64,000 nucleotides of DNA. It comes from Gemmatimonadaceae bacterium. Its GTDB lineage: Bacteria > Gemmatimonadota > Gemmatimonadetes > Gemmatimonadales > Gemmatimonadaceae. Of this stretch, positions 1 to 9,921 are shown piece after piece. Each line of letters starts with the position of its first letter. Position 1 is the stretch's first letter. The DNA is taken from assembly GCA_036273715.1 (NCBI GenBank), contig DASUHB010000013.1, positions 43,058-107,057 on the forward strand, written 5' to 3'. The translations under genes were made by a program, and so were the position numbers. The notes beneath the pieces are model-generated. The model was not told the DNA's origin. It made no database searches and worked only from the letters and a program-made list of their open reading frames with translations.

Positions 1-390
1 CGTCTGGCCGGCGCATTGCGTGCACCTGTCGAATTCCGACAGGGAACGCTGCTTGGACCGGTGCGCGGCGAGACCGCACGCGTGGTGGTGTCCAACCCGC
101 CGTACATCGCGTACGGCGAGATGCAGGAGCTGCCGCCGAGCGTGCGGGATTGGGAGCCGCCGATCGCGCTCTATGCGGGCGATGGCGGCATGGCTGTGAC
201 GGCCGCACTGGCCCGGGAGGCGGCGGATGTGCTCGAGCCCGGCGGCCTTCTCGCGATCGAGATAGATTGCCGTCGTGGGGCGGCATGCGCCGAGCTGCTG
301 CGCGCCCAGGGGTGCTACCACGACGTCCGCGTGCGACCCGACCTCACGGGTCGCGATCGCGTGCTCACGGCGACACGACAGGATGGGTGA
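1..390 (+). CDS. prmC: Peptide chain release factor N(5)-glutamine methyltransferase, C-terminal part
   Basis: This is the 3' end of a gene that begins before the window. The product is a SAM-dependent methyltransferase that modifies the Gln of the GGQ motif in class I release factors. The diagnostic substrate-binding motif NPPY is present (VVVSNPPYIAYGE), followed by the family's AGDGGM and VLEPGGLLAIEID stretches of the Rossmann methyltransferase fold. The stop overlaps the next gene by 8 nt, which suggests translational coupling. The N-terminal domain cannot be assessed. Confidence 0.9.
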   Translation, partial: RLAGALRAPVEFRQGTLLGPVRGETARVVVSNPPYIAYGEMQELPPSVRDWEPPIALYAGDGGMAVTAALAREAADVLEPGGLLAIEIDCRRGAACAELLRAQGCYHDVRVRPDLTGRDRVLTATRQDG

Positions 391-745
391 CGTGCTCGAA
401 GACAAAGCGAGAGAGTTGGGGCGCCTCATTGGCCAGACGCCCGAATATCAAGCGGTGCGCCGCGCGAATGACGCGCTGGGCGAAGACCGCGAGGCGGTGG
501 CTCTGCTGCGCAAGATGGAGCAGCTGCGGTCGGATGCCCAACGGATGATCGAGCGCGGCGCGAGTCCGACGCCGGAAATGGAGACGCAGCTCGACAAGCT
601 GTTGGAGCAGGTGCAGGTGAATCCGATCTACCAGCGCATGGTGGCGGCGCAGGAGAACTTCGACAAGACGATGATGCGGGTGAACGAGTGGATCCTGGAC
701 GGGATCCAGAAAGGGGCGGCGAGCCCGATCATCACGCTGGGGTGA
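383..745 (+). CDS. YlbF/YmcA family (Com_YlbF) protein
   Basis: A 120-residue, almost wholly helical protein with the pattern of the YlbF/YmcA (DUF964) family, which in Firmicutes acts with RNase Y and affects competence and sporulation. Near-diagnostic stretches are the N-terminal ARELGRLIGQTPEYQAVRRA segment and the C-terminal NPIYQRMVAAQENFDKTMM segment. The ATG at 383 overlaps the prmC stop; a GTG at 392 is an alternative. The stop overlaps the tmk GTG (GTGA). Role in this organism is unknown. Confidence 0.8.
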   Translation: MGDVLEDKARELGRLIGQTPEYQAVRRANDALGEDREAVALLRKMEQLRSDAQRMIERGASPTPEMETQLDKLLEQVQVNPIYQRMVAAQENFDKTMMRVNEWILDGIQKGAASPIITLG

Positions 746-1431
746 CGGTGACGCGCGGCCGCCTGATCGTGTTCGAGGGGCCCGAAGGGGCGGGGAAGAC
801 GACGCAGGTCGGGCTCCTCTCGGGGTGGCTGGCGGCGCGCGGCGTCGATCATCTGCGCGTGCGGGAGCCGGGCGGCACTCCGTTAGGCGACGAAACGCGG
901 CGCCTCCTGCTCGACACGCCGGGCGGACTCGACGCCCGCGCCGAAGCGCTGCTGTTCATGGCGTCGCGCGCGGCGCTCGTGGCCGAGGTGATCGTGCCGG
1001 CGATGGCGCGCGGCACGCTGGTGCTCGCCGACCGCTATTTTCTCTCGACGTATGCCTACCAGGTGGCCGGCCGCGGATTGCCCGAGGCGGAGATTCGCGC
1101 GGCGGATGCCCTGGCGACCAACGGCGTGTCGCCCGACCTGACGCTGCTGTTTTCGGTGCCGGCAGCGGTGCGGGCCGCCCGGGCGGCGGCGCGCGGCGCG
1201 CCGGATCGCATCGAGCGGGCAGGCGACGCCTTCCACGCGCGCGTCGAGCGGGCGTTCGCGATGTTCCTTTCGCCGAACTGGCAGGCCGGGCACCCGGAGG
1301 CGGGGCCGGTGGTCGACGTGAACGGCGACGGCGATGCGGCAGCGGTCTTCACGCGCGTGCGGGCTGCGTTAGGCGAACGGTGGCCCGACCTGTTCGACGC
1401 GGCCGCGCCGGCGCCGGCGCAGGGGCGCTGA
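742..1431 (+). CDS. tmk: Thymidylate kinase
   Basis: Phosphorylates dTMP to dTDP in the cytoplasm for DNA synthesis. The 229-residue product has a P-loop at residues 13-21 (GPEGAGKTT), the REPGGTPLG motif that binds dTMP, and LADRYFLSTYAYQ, the DR(Y) motif of the family. Length is normal. The GTG at 742 overlaps the preceding stop as GTGA; a second GTG at 748 could also be used. The stop abuts the next ATG. The C-terminus is rich in Ala and Pro. Confidence 0.94.
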   Translation: MTVTRGRLIVFEGPEGAGKTTQVGLLSGWLAARGVDHLRVREPGGTPLGDETRRLLLDTPGGLDARAEALLFMASRAALVAEVIVPAMARGTLVLADRYFLSTYAYQVAGRGLPEAEIRAADALATNGVSPDLTLLFSVPAAVRAARAAARGAPDRIERAGDAFHARVERAFAMFLSPNWQAGHPEAGPVVDVNGDGDAAAVFTRVRAALGERWPDLFDAAAPAPAQGR

Positions 1432-3039
1432 ATGCACCGCTCGCGCGCCGTCGCCGCCCTCGCCGTGCTCACCGCCGCCCTCGTCACCGGCGGCTGGTTT
1501 CTGCAGCGCGGCTTTGCCAGCGATCTGGCGCCGGGCGCCAGCTCCGCGCTCTTCGACCACGTCTTCGAGCGCGTCGCCCAGAGTTACGTCGATTCCATTC
1601 CGGCCAAATCGCTCTACCTCAAGGCGGCCGCCGGCCTGGTGGACCGGCTCGGCGATCCCTATTCGGCGTTCCTGCCGCCGGACCAGCTCAGCTCGCTCAA
1701 CGAGACCACGTCCGGCTCGTACGTCGGGTTAGGCGTGCAGGTGGATCTGCGCGACGGGTGGCTCACCATCATGGCGCCGGTGCCGGGCTCGCCCGCCGAC
1801 CGCGCCGGCATCCAGGCGGGCGACCGCGTCGTGTCCGTCGATGGGCAGTCGACTAACGGCTGGAACCTCGAGCAGGCGAGCCGCGCGCTGCGCGGACGCC
1901 CGGGAACCACCGTGACGCTCGAGATTGCGCGGCCCGGTGTGGCTGACCGCCTGCCGTTCCACATCGTGAGACAGGACATCCACGTCGCCTCGGTGCGCCA
2001 TCCAATGATGCTCACCGACCGCGTCGGCTATGCCGCCCTGACGATCTTCAGCGACTCGGCGGCCGACGAGCTGCGGAACGCCATCGGCGCGCTCAGGCGT
2101 CGCGGGATGCAGACGCTCGTACTCGATCTGCGCGGAAACCCGGGTGGTCTGCTCGAGCAGGGCGTCGGCGTGTCCGAAATGTTCCTGAACCGCGGCCGGG
2201 TGATCGTGGACATGCGCGGCCGCACAAAAGCCGCCACGCACGACATCCGCAACTCGACGTCGCAGCTGTGGCCCGATCTGTCGGTGATCGTACTGGTGGA
2301 CGGGCACACCGCGAGTGCGGCCGAGATCGTCGCCGGCGCGTTGCAGGACCATGACCGCGCGGTGATCGTCGGCGCGCCGACCTACGGCAAAGGGGTGGCG
2401 CAGTCCGTGTTTCCGTTAGGCGACGGCGACGCCGCGCTCAAGCTGACCACGGCGCGCTGGTTCACGCCGTCGGGACGCAGCATCCAGAAGCTGCACGAGG
2501 ACACGACCTCGGACACGGGCGACAGCGCGATCGCGCATCCCGATACCACCCACGCCGTGTACCACACCGACGACGGGCGCGCGATGTATGGCGGCGGCGG
2601 CATCGCGCCCGATGTCCTCGTCCGGGCGGACACAGCCGACTCGGTGCTCGCGTTCCAGGAGGAGCTTGGCGCCGACATCCAGAAGTTCCGCGACGCGCTC
2701 ACGGAGACGGCGCTGGCAGTGAGGAGCGCGCACGGCGTGGCGTCGCCGGAGTTCACGGTCACCGCCGCCATGCGCGACGCGCTCTGGCGGCGTCTGCAGG
2801 CGAAGCACGTGGCGCTGACCAGCGCGCAGTTTGCGGCGGCGGCGCCGCTGGTCGACCGTTTGTTAGGCGGCGAGATCGCCCGCTTCGCGTTCGGCGCGGA
2901 TGCGGCGTTCCGCCGGTCGGTGGCGCGCGACACCGTGATTGCGACGGCGCTGGACCTCGCGTCGCACGCCCGCTCGGAGCACGACCTGCTCATGGAGGCC
3001 GCGCGCACAACGACGCACGTCGCCCCGTCGCGTCCGTGA
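1432..3039 (+). CDS. S41 family C-terminal processing peptidase with PDZ domain
   Basis: A periplasmic, membrane-anchored serine protease of the CtpA/Prc type, 535 residues. An N-terminal hydrophobic segment (about residues 7-25) should act as a signal anchor. A PDZ domain follows (GLGVQVDLRDGWLTI, GIQAGDRVVSVDG), then the catalytic core with Ser295 (TASAAEI) and Lys320 (YGKGVAQ), the 25-residue Ser/Lys spacing typical of the family. A C-terminal extension of about 150 residues is not recognised. The start directly abuts tmk, so it is probably co-transcribed. Confidence 0.9.
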   Translation: MHRSRAVAALAVLTAALVTGGWFLQRGFASDLAPGASSALFDHVFERVAQSYVDSIPAKSLYLKAAAGLVDRLGDPYSAFLPPDQLSSLNETTSGSYVGLGVQVDLRDGWLTIMAPVPGSPADRAGIQAGDRVVSVDGQSTNGWNLEQASRALRGRPGTTVTLEIARPGVADRLPFHIVRQDIHVASVRHPMMLTDRVGYAALTIFSDSAADELRNAIGALRRRGMQTLVLDLRGNPGGLLEQGVGVSEMFLNRGRVIVDMRGRTKAATHDIRNSTSQLWPDLSVIVLVDGHTASAAEIVAGALQDHDRAVIVGAPTYGKGVAQSVFPLGDGDAALKLTTARWFTPSGRSIQKLHEDTTSDTGDSAIAHPDTTHAVYHTDDGRAMYGGGGIAPDVLVRADTADSVLAFQEELGADIQKFRDALTETALAVRSAHGVASPEFTVTAAMRDALWRRLQAKHVALTSAQFAAAAPLVDRLLGGEIARFAFGADAAFRRSVARDTVIATALDLASHARSEHDLLMEAARTTTHVAPSRP

Positions 3040-3830
3040 CGGCGCATGTGTTCGTGTTCGGCGCCGGCCGGGCGGGGCGCGGCCTGGCGCGGGCGCTCCG
3101 CGCGGGCGGCGTGGACGTGGTCGGCGTGCACGGCCGGCACGCCGGCGACGCCGTGGATCGCGTGACGGTCGGCGCGCTTCCCGGTGCGATCGCCGATGCG
3201 ACCATCGTGTTGGTGACGGTGCGCGACGGGCAGCTCGACGCCGCGCTCGACGAGCTGGCCGCGTCGCCGCTGCGTGCCGATGCGGTGGTCCTGCACGCGA
3301 GCGGCAGCGCCGATCCGCCGGGACTGTCCAGGCTGCGCGCCCGGGGCCACGCCGCCGGCACCTTTCATCCGCTGGTCCCGCTGGCCGACCCGTCGCGCGC
3401 GCCGGCGCTCTTGCGCGGCGCGTGGATCGGCGTCGACGGCGACGAGGGCGCGCGGGCGGCGGGCCGCGCGCTGGCGGCGGCGTTAGGCGCCCAGACGCTC
3501 GAGATCCCGGCCGGCCGCAAACCGCTCTACCACGCCGCGGCGGTGCTGGTGTCGAACTTCCCGCCGGTCCTTCTTGCGTTAGGCGAACGCGCGATGGCCG
3601 AGTCGGGCGTCGACCCGGCGGTCGCCCGGCAGGCGCTGCTGCCGCTCTGGACCGCGGCCGCCGAGAATGCCCGGCTGGCGCCGGCGCCGGCCTCGCTCAC
3701 CGGACCTGCCATCCGCGGCGACGAGCAGACCGTGCGCGCCAACATGGACGCACTGGCGGGCGATCCGATGGCGCAGGAGGTCTATCGGGTGATGACCGCG
3801 GCGGTAAGAAACGTCGCGGCGACGCGTTAG
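3036..3830 (+). CDS. Rossmann-fold and DUF2520 domain protein
   Basis: A 264-residue protein with an N-terminal nucleotide-binding Rossmann motif (VFVFGAGRAGRGLARAL, residues 5-21), a HASG segment and a FHPLVPL segment, followed by the helical DUF2520 domain. The family resembles NADP-dependent ketopantoate or F420 reductases; the substrate is not known. The GTG start overlaps the protease stop as GTGA. Its stop codon TAG lies inside a GTTAGGC heptamer. It is the last gene of the plus-strand run and converges on lolA with 37 nt between. Confidence 0.8.
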   Translation: MTAHVFVFGAGRAGRGLARALRAGGVDVVGVHGRHAGDAVDRVTVGALPGAIADATIVLVTVRDGQLDAALDELAASPLRADAVVLHASGSADPPGLSRLRARGHAAGTFHPLVPLADPSRAPALLRGAWIGVDGDEGARAAGRALAAALGAQTLEIPAGRKPLYHAAAVLVSNFPPVLLALGERAMAESGVDPAVARQALLPLWTAAAENARLAPAPASLTGPAIRGDEQTVRANMDALAGDPMAQEVYRVMTAAVRNVAATR

Positions 3831-3867
3831 GCAGCGCCCTCGCCGCCGCGCCGTTCGTCCGGCTCAG

Positions 3868-4512
3868 TCAGCCCTGGCCGAACACCTTCACGCCCTTCGG
3901 CACCTTGAACTGGAACGCATCCCTGTCCAGCGTCGCGTTAGGCGCAAGCCGGGTGAGCTCGATCCGCCGCTTCAGCCCCTGCGCGTCGATCGTTTCCACC
4001 TGGCGGATCAACGAGTCGTCGTCGTCCACCCAGATCGTCGCCTTCGTGAACGGCAGCGACTTGTCCTTCGGCACGAGCGTCACCGCCGTCGTCGCGTGGC
4101 CGTCGATCGCCGCCGTGCCTGCGCTGCTGATCGTGTAGCGCGTGTCCGGCGAGTCGAGGAACCATGTCGCCACGTCGGGCACCTGCACGCCGCTGCTGTC
4201 GAGATTCGTGCGGATCACCTGCCCCGGATTGGTGCTCGGCAGATACACCCAGACGACCTTCCCGTTCGCCACGATCCGGTCGCCGGCCGGATCGGTGAAC
4301 CGCACCGAGACGTCGCCCGGAATGCGCTGCTGCAGCTCGCCGTGCGATGTCACGTCCGAGTGCGTGAGCGGGTTGGTCACCGTCTGCGTGAACGAGGCGC
4401 GCAGCGTCTTGATGTTCGCGTACACGTGCTCGGCGCGCGAGACGACGGACTGCTGCGCGCCGAGCGGCGACGCCATGGCGGCAAGACTAACGATGATCGA
4501 AACGACGCGCAT
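3868..4512 (-). CDS. lolA: Outer-membrane lipoprotein carrier protein LolA
   Basis: A periplasmic chaperone that would shuttle lipoproteins from the inner to the outer membrane. The 214-residue product starts with a signal peptide (MRVVSIIVSLAAMASPLGAQ) and shows the LolA pattern: LRASFTQTVTNP, a GELQQRIPGDVSVRF strand, GKVVWVYLPSTNPGQVIR, and the DAFQFKVPKGVKVF ending close to the canonical F-x-F-x-P-GVDV. It is the last gene of a minus-strand run, 47 nt after aroF. Its presence implies a diderm cell. Confidence 0.88.
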   Translation of the reverse strand: MRVVSIIVSLAAMASPLGAQQSVVSRAEHVYANIKTLRASFTQTVTNPLTHSDVTSHGELQQRIPGDVSVRFTDPAGDRIVANGKVVWVYLPSTNPGQVIRTNLDSSGVQVPDVATWFLDSPDTRYTISSAGTAAIDGHATTAVTLVPKDKSLPFTKATIWVDDDDSLIRQVETIDAQGLKRRIELTRLAPNATLDRDAFQFKVPKGVKVFGQG

Positions 4513-4559
4513 TCCTGTGTCTCGTGGCGTGTGAAGGGCAACCGCCCGCTCCTCTCTTA

Positions 4560-5615
4560 CTACACGCGGACTGCCGCAGTGCTCCCGTCGGGCGCCGGCG
4601 CAACGCGTCGCCCGATCGCGCCGGCGATCGAGCGCAACTCGCGCACCAGCTGGGCGAACTGCTCCGGATACAGCGACTGCGCACCGTCCGACAGCGCGCG
4701 CTCGGGATTCGGATGCACTTCCACGAGAATCCCGTGCGCGCCCGCTGCCACCGCGGCGCGGGCCATCGGAATGACCTTGTCCCGCACACCCGTCCCGTGA
4801 CTCGGATCGGCGATGATCGGCAGATGCGACAAACCTTGCACGATCGGAATGGCGGTGAGGTCGAGCATGTTGCGCGTCACCGTGTCGAACGTGCGCACGC
4901 CGCGCTCGCACAGGATCACGTTCGGGTTGCCCGCGGCGAGCACGTATTCCGCGCTCAGCAGCAGCTCGCCGATCGTCGCCGCGAGGCCGCGTTTGAGCAG
5001 CACGGGCTTGTCCAACTTCCCGACGAATCTGAGCAGCGAGTAATTCTGCATGTTCCGCGCGCCGATCTGGATCACATCGCCGTACTCGGCGACGAGCTCC
5101 GCGCCTTCCTCATCCATCGCCTCGGTCACCACGGCGAGCCCCGTCTCCTGACGGGCTAACGCAAGGAGCTCCAGTCCGCGCCGGCCGAGTCCCTGGAACG
5201 AGTAGGGCGAGCTGCGCGGTTTGAACGCGCCCCCGCGCAGACACGTGGCGCCGGCGTCGCGCACCAGTCGCGCCGCCGTGACAATCTGATCTTCCGATTC
5301 CACCGAGCACGGACCCGCGATCACCACCACGTCGTTGCCGCCTACCGAAACTCCTGGCGCGATCTTTACGATGGTGTTTTCCGGCCGCCATTCCCGCGAG
5401 ACCTGCTTGTACGGCTGCGTGACGTGAATCACCTGCGCCACGCCGGACAATGCTTCGATGCGCGATGCATCGACGCGGCCGTCGTTGCCGACGAGACCAA
5501 CCGCCGTACGCTGCGAACCGGGCATGGGACGCGCTTCGTATCCCATCTCCTCGATCGCCGCCACCACCGCGTCGATCTCGGATTGCGACGCGCCGTGCTT
5601 CATCACGACCAACAT
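4560..5615 (-). CDS. aroF: 3-deoxy-7-phosphoheptulonate synthase (DAHP synthase, type I beta)
   Basis: First enzyme of the shikimate pathway, condensing PEP with erythrose 4-phosphate. The 351-residue protein has an N-terminal ferredoxin-like regulatory domain ([18 protein letters not shown]), as in the Thermotoga enzyme, then the barrel with [30 protein letters not shown] and IADPSHGTG. The regulatory domain suggests feedback inhibition by aromatic amino acids. The ATG directly abuts the stop of the upstream MBL-fold gene, so the two are coupled. Confidence 0.93.
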   Translation of the reverse strand: MLVVMKHGASQSEIDAVVAAIEEMGYEARPMPGSQRTAVGLVGNDGRVDASRIEALSGVAQVIHVTQPYKQVSREWRPENTIVKIAPGVSVGGNDVVVIAGPCSVESEDQIVTAARLVRDAGATCLRGGAFKPRSSPYSFQGLGRRGLELLALARQETGLAVVTEAMDEEGAELVAEYGDVIQIGARNMQNYSLLRFVGKLDKPVLLKRGLAATIGELLLSAEYVLAAGNPNVILCERGVRTFDTVTRNMLDLTAIPIVQGLSHLPIIADPSHGTGVRDKVIPMARAAVAAGAHGILVEVHPNPERALSDGAQSLYPEQFAQLVRELRSIAGAIGRRVAPAPDGSTAAVRV

Positions 5616-6389
5616 TCAGATGTCCTCGATATCGATTGCCCAACCGTCGGACGCCAGCACCACGGGGCCGGCGTAGCGCGTCTGGATCGTGCCGCGCACG
5701 TCCACGGCTTCGACGGGTGGATAGAAGTGTGTGAGTACCAGCCGTGCGGGCTCCAAGGCCGCCGCGAGCGCCGCGCACCGGGACGGAGATAGGTGCGTCG
5801 CGATCGCCATGTCGTCGGGCAGCGAACATTCGGCCAACAGCAGGTCGCAACCGCGAGCCGACTCCCAGCCGGCCAGACCCTCGTCGTAGCCGGTGTCGCC
5901 GGTGTAGACGAGACGCCTGCCGCCGCCCCTCACACAATATGCGATGCTTTCAGTGGTATGGGGAACCGGTCGCGACTCCAATTGCACGCCGTTCCCGAGC
6001 TCGATCGCATCGGAGGGCGCCATTTCACGCACGCTGACGGGGAAATCGGGATGCCCAACCAGATCGCCGAAGATCGTTGCAAAGCTTTCGACCAGGCGCG
6101 CCGTGCCCGCCGGGCCGATGATCTCGAGCGGCGCGGTGCGCGGCGGCAGCGCACCCCAGCGCCACGCAATCAGCAGCGACGGCAGATCGAGTACGTGGTC
6201 GGCGTGAAAGTGTGTGAGCGCGAGGTGCGTGATGCGCATCCAGTCGGCGCCGATGGCCGCGAGGCGGTGGGCGACGCCGCTGCCGCAGTCCATGAGCAGG
6301 TGGATGCTGCCCGCGTCCACCAGGTGGCCGGCATTCACGCGTGCGGGCGACGGCGCCGCGGTGCCGGTGCCGACGGTGGTGAGACGCAC
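5616..6389 (-). CDS. MBL-fold metallohydrolase, RNase Z-like
   Basis: A 257-residue metallo-beta-lactamase-fold protein. The metal motif THFHADH places His60, His62, Asp64 and His65 in the usual HxHxDH arrangement; GDTGYDEGL and LTHF supply later ligands. The layout resembles RNase Z and related cyclic-nucleotide or ribonuclease-like hydrolases, but the exosite arm that marks tRNase Z is not obvious, so substrate is left open. It starts at a GTG 31 nt downstream of smc and abuts aroF. Confidence 0.82.
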   Translation of the reverse strand: MRLTTVGTGTAAPSPARVNAGHLVDAGSIHLLMDCGSGVAHRLAAIGADWMRITHLALTHFHADHVLDLPSLLIAWRWGALPPRTAPLEIIGPAGTARLVESFATIFGDLVGHPDFPVSVREMAPSDAIELGNGVQLESRPVPHTTESIAYCVRGGGRRLVYTGDTGYDEGLAGWESARGCDLLLAECSLPDDMAIATHLSPSRCAALAAALEPARLVLTHFYPPVEAVDVRGTIQTRYAGPVVLASDGWAIDIEDI

Positions 6390-6420
6390 GGACGTGTGCG
6401 CGGCCGGTGCCTAACGCAGC

Positions 6421-9400
6421 TCAGGCGCCGACCGCGGCTTCCTCGGCCGTCTCCAACTGGCCGCCGCGCAGGCGCACGCTCACGAACGACGACACACCCG
6501 GTTCCTGCATCGTCACGCCGTACACCGCGTCCGCCGCCTCGGTGGTGGTGCGCGGATTGTGCGTGATGACGATGAACTGAGTGCGCTCCTTGAACTGGTT
6601 CAGCATGCGCACGAAGCGGCCGACGTTCTGATCGTCCAGCGGACCATCGACTTCGTCCAGGAGACAGAACGGGCTCGGCTTGGTGAGGAAGATGCCGAAC
6701 AGGAGCGACAGTGCGACCAGCGCGCGCTCGCCCGTGGACAGGAGATGGATGCGCTGCGTGCGCTTGCCGCGGGGCGACGCATGAATCTCGATGTCGCAGT
6801 CGAGGGGGGCGTCGGGGTTCTCGAGGCTGAGCTCGCACTCGCCGCCGCCGAACAGGGTCATGAAGATGTGGTGGAAGTTCTCGCGGATCTGCGTGAACGT
6901 CGTGAGGAACATCTCGCGCGCCGTGACGTCGATTTCGCGGATCGCCTGCTGCAGCGACGCCTTGGCGTTCTGCAGATCCGTGCGTTGGGCGCTGAGGAAG
7001 TCGAGGCGCTTCACTTCTTCGTCGTGCTCCTCGACGGCCAACGGATTGACGGGGCCGATCGACTCGAGCTCGGCCCGCAGGCCATCGAGCTCGGCGCGGA
7101 GGATGTCCTCATCGATGTCGGCGGGGACGACGGTGGCGAGCATCTCGTCCAACGGACGGCGCCATTCGGTTTCGAGACGTTCGCGGATCATCGCGCGGCG
7201 TCCCGACAGCTCCGTGAATCGGAGCTCCGCCTGATGGAGGTCGTCGCTCACCTGGCTGGCGCGGCGGTGCGCGTCGGCGAGCGCGTGCTCCTGATGCTCG
7301 AGCTCCGCATCGGCGCGCTGCACGTCGGCTTCGGCCTCGCGCAGATGGCCTTCGGCGTCGCCTAACGAAGCGCGGCGGGACTCGAGGTCGAGGCGCCATG
7401 CCGCGATGTGCGCCGCGAGCTCGCGGTCGGCGAGCGCGATGTCGCCGAGCTCGGACATGAGCGCCTCGAGCCGCGCGGTGGCGGTCGCCGCATCGGTCTC
7501 GAGTTGGCGGTCGCGATCGGCGGCGACGCGCAGCCGGGCTTGCAGCTGCGCTTCGATCACCTGCCAGCGTGCGCGTTCCTCTCGGGCTGCGTCCTGCGCC
7601 CGCTCGCGCTCCGCCAGATGCTCGGCGGCCGTCGCGCACTCGGCTTCGCGCGCGGTGACGGCCTGGCTCCCTTCGACGCTGCGTCGCGCGAGGTCGCCTA
7701 ACCGTTGGCCCAGCTCGCCGCGGCGCGAGGCGACTTTGTCGACGAGCGCGATGACGCCGGCCAGCTCGCGGGCCGCGCGCTGTTCGCGGCGTTCCGCTTC
7801 TTCGTGGACGCCGGCGGCCTGGCGCTCGGCGTGCTGCGCCCGGCCGAACGCGTCGGCGGCCGCGGTCGCGGCCGCCGACGCTTCGCCTAACCGCGCCCGC
7901 GCCGCCTCGGCGGCCGCGGCCGCCGCGGCGCGCGCGCGCTCCGTACGCTCGAGCTCCTCGCGGAGCTCGGTGAGCTCCGCGCGCCGGCGCAGCGGCCCGG
8001 GGCCCGCCGCCGATCCGGGGAGCCACACGGCGCCGCGCGCATCCACGAACGCCGCGCCGCCCGCAATGGACCGCACGCGGCCTAACAATGCGCGCACCCA
8101 CGCCTGCGCCGGATCGGACGCACGCACCAGCCGCGCCAGCGCATCGTCGGCGTGCCCCTCGTCCTGCGCCGCATCGAGCGGCAAGAGAAGCAGGGGCCCT
8201 GGGTTCGTTTCGGCGTGCCAGGCGCGAATCGCGTCGGCCGCCGCCGTATCCCGCACGAGCACTGCGTGCACGCTCGCGCCCAGGTAGCGTTCGACTGTGG
8301 CTGCGTCGGCCGCGCCCGCGCTCAAGAAGTCGGAGAGCGGTCCCAACACCGCGCCGTCGCCGAAACGCTCGCGGTCGCGGAGCAGACGCGCGGCGGCCGG
8401 CGCGAGACCCACCCGCTCGCGCTCGAGTCCTTCGAGCGCGTGGACCCGACCCTCGAGCGAGGTGCGCTGGTCATCGAGGCGCACGAGCGCGGCACGCGCG
8501 TCGCCCTCGGTGGCCCGTGCATCCTCGGCGGCCGCTTGCGCCGCGGACAAACGTTCGGCGGCGGCGGCAGCCGCGGCCGAGCTTTCCTCGGCGGCGATGC
8601 GTGCGATGGCGAGGGTGCTCGATGCATCGGCGAGGACCGACTCGACGTGCTCGCGTTCGGCGCTCAGCGCGTCGGTGCGTTCCGCGAGCTCTGCGAGCTC
8701 GCGTTCCGCGCCGTCCGCGTCGAGCTCGAGGCCGCGCAGCTCATCGCGGAGGCGGCGCAGCTCCCGGTCGGCGGCGTCGAACGCCGCGCGCGCCGCGCCG
8801 ACGGCGCCGCGCGCGTCGTTCTCCGCCGCCTCACGCTGTTCGCGCGCCGAGCGCGCGGCGTCGAGCTCGCCCTCGAGCGCCACGCGCTCGGCGCGGGCCG
8901 CCTCGCGCTCCCGCCGCAGCCGGCTGCCGGTTTCCTCGCCTAACCGACGCTCCTCCTCGGCGCGTTGGCGGCGCGCCAGCGCGTTGCGCTGGCGCTCCTC
9001 GCCAACGCGCACTTCGCCCTCGAGTTGGAGCGTGTCCTGCTGCTGGGCCGCCACGAGGCGGCCCAGCTCGGCGCGCCGCGCTTCGGCCGCCGCACGCGCG
9101 CTGTGCGCGCGCGCGCGGCGGTCGTCCGCGGCGCGCACGTCCTCGTCGCTCGCCGGCAGCGCCGCCCGCAGTTCCGTTAGGCGACCCTCGAGCTGCTGCA
9201 GCTCCTCGTGCCACGCCGCCATGTCGCGCGATGCCAGCGTGATCTCCGCCGCGTACCGCTTCGCCATGAGCTCCGTGTGCCGCTCCGCCCGCCGGCGCTG
9301 GCGCGCCAATGACCGCACCTGGCTCTGCACCTCGGAAATCAGGTCGTCGAGTCGCGACAGATCGACCGTCGTCTCCTCCAGTCGCCGCTCCGTGCTGCGG

Positions 9401-9921
9401 CGCCGGTCCCGATACAACCCGACTCCCGCCGCCTCCTCGAACAATTCGCGCCGGTCATCAGGCCGATCGGACAACAGCGCGTCGATCATGCGCTGCTCGA
9501 TCACTACTCCGGAATCCGCGCCCAACCCCGTGCCGCGCACCATGTCCTGAATGTCGCGCAACCGGCACGGTGCGCCGTTCAGCAGATACTCGCTGTCGCC
9601 GGACCGCGAAAGCCGGCGGGTGATCACGACTTCGCGAAACGGCACGGCCAGCGCCCCGTCGTCGTTCTCGAAGTGCAGCGACACGTCGGCGATGTTCACC
9701 GCACGACGGGCCGATGACCCCTGGAAGATGACCTCTTCCATCTTCGCGCCGCGCAGCGCCCGCGCACGCTGCTCGCCCAACACCCAGCGCACCGCGTCCG
9801 ACACGTTGGACTTGCCGCATCCGTTAGGCCCGACGATCGCCGTTACCCCGGGCTCGAACACCAGGTGGACGTGATCCGCGAACGACTTGAACCCGTGGAG
9901 CTCGAGTCTGGTCAGGCGCAC
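6421..9921 (-). CDS. smc: Chromosome segregation protein SMC
   Basis: The core ATPase of bacterial condensin, 1166 residues. Walker A is GPNGCGKS at residues 31-38; long Arg/Glu/Ala-rich coiled coils flank a hinge at about residues 500-640; the C-terminal head carries the signature HLLSTGERALVALSLLFG (near 1058) and Walker B CLLDEVDGPLDD (near 1088). The signature has STGE rather than SGGE. No scpA or scpB lies in the window. The GTG start shares one nucleotide with the stop of the upstream gene. Seven GCCTAAC/GTTAGGC heptamers lie within this gene. Confidence 0.96.
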   Translation of the reverse strand: MRLTRLELHGFKSFADHVHLVFEPGVTAIVGPNGCGKSNVSDAVRWVLGEQRARALRGAKMEEVIFQGSSARRAVNIADVSLHFENDDGALAVPFREVVITRRLSRSGDSEYLLNGAPCRLRDIQDMVRGTGLGADSGVVIEQRMIDALLSDRPDDRRELFEEAAGVGLYRDRRRSTERRLEETTVDLSRLDDLISEVQSQVRSLARQRRRAERHTELMAKRYAAEITLASRDMAAWHEELQQLEGRLTELRAALPASDEDVRAADDRRARAHSARAAAEARRAELGRLVAAQQQDTLQLEGEVRVGEERQRNALARRQRAEEERRLGEETGSRLRREREAARAERVALEGELDAARSAREQREAAENDARGAVGAARAAFDAADRELRRLRDELRGLELDADGAERELAELAERTDALSAEREHVESVLADASSTLAIARIAAEESSAAAAAAAERLSAAQAAAEDARATEGDARAALVRLDDQRTSLEGRVHALEGLERERVGLAPAAARLLRDRERFGDGAVLGPLSDFLSAGAADAATVERYLGASVHAVLVRDTAAADAIRAWHAETNPGPLLLLPLDAAQDEGHADDALARLVRASDPAQAWVRALLGRVRSIAGGAAFVDARGAVWLPGSAAGPGPLRRRAELTELREELERTERARAAAAAAAEAARARLGEASAAATAAADAFGRAQHAERQAAGVHEEAERREQRAARELAGVIALVDKVASRRGELGQRLGDLARRSVEGSQAVTAREAECATAAEHLAERERAQDAAREERARWQVIEAQLQARLRVAADRDRQLETDAATATARLEALMSELGDIALADRELAAHIAAWRLDLESRRASLGDAEGHLREAEADVQRADAELEHQEHALADAHRRASQVSDDLHQAELRFTELSGRRAMIRERLETEWRRPLDEMLATVVPADIDEDILRAELDGLRAELESIGPVNPLAVEEHDEEVKRLDFLSAQRTDLQNAKASLQQAIREIDVTAREMFLTTFTQIRENFHHIFMTLFGGGECELSLENPDAPLDCDIEIHASPRGKRTQRIHLLSTGERALVALSLLFGIFLTKPSPFCLLDEVDGPLDDQNVGRFVRMLNQFKERTQFIVITHNPRTTTEAADAVYGVTMQEPGVSSFVSVRLRGGQLETAEEAAVGA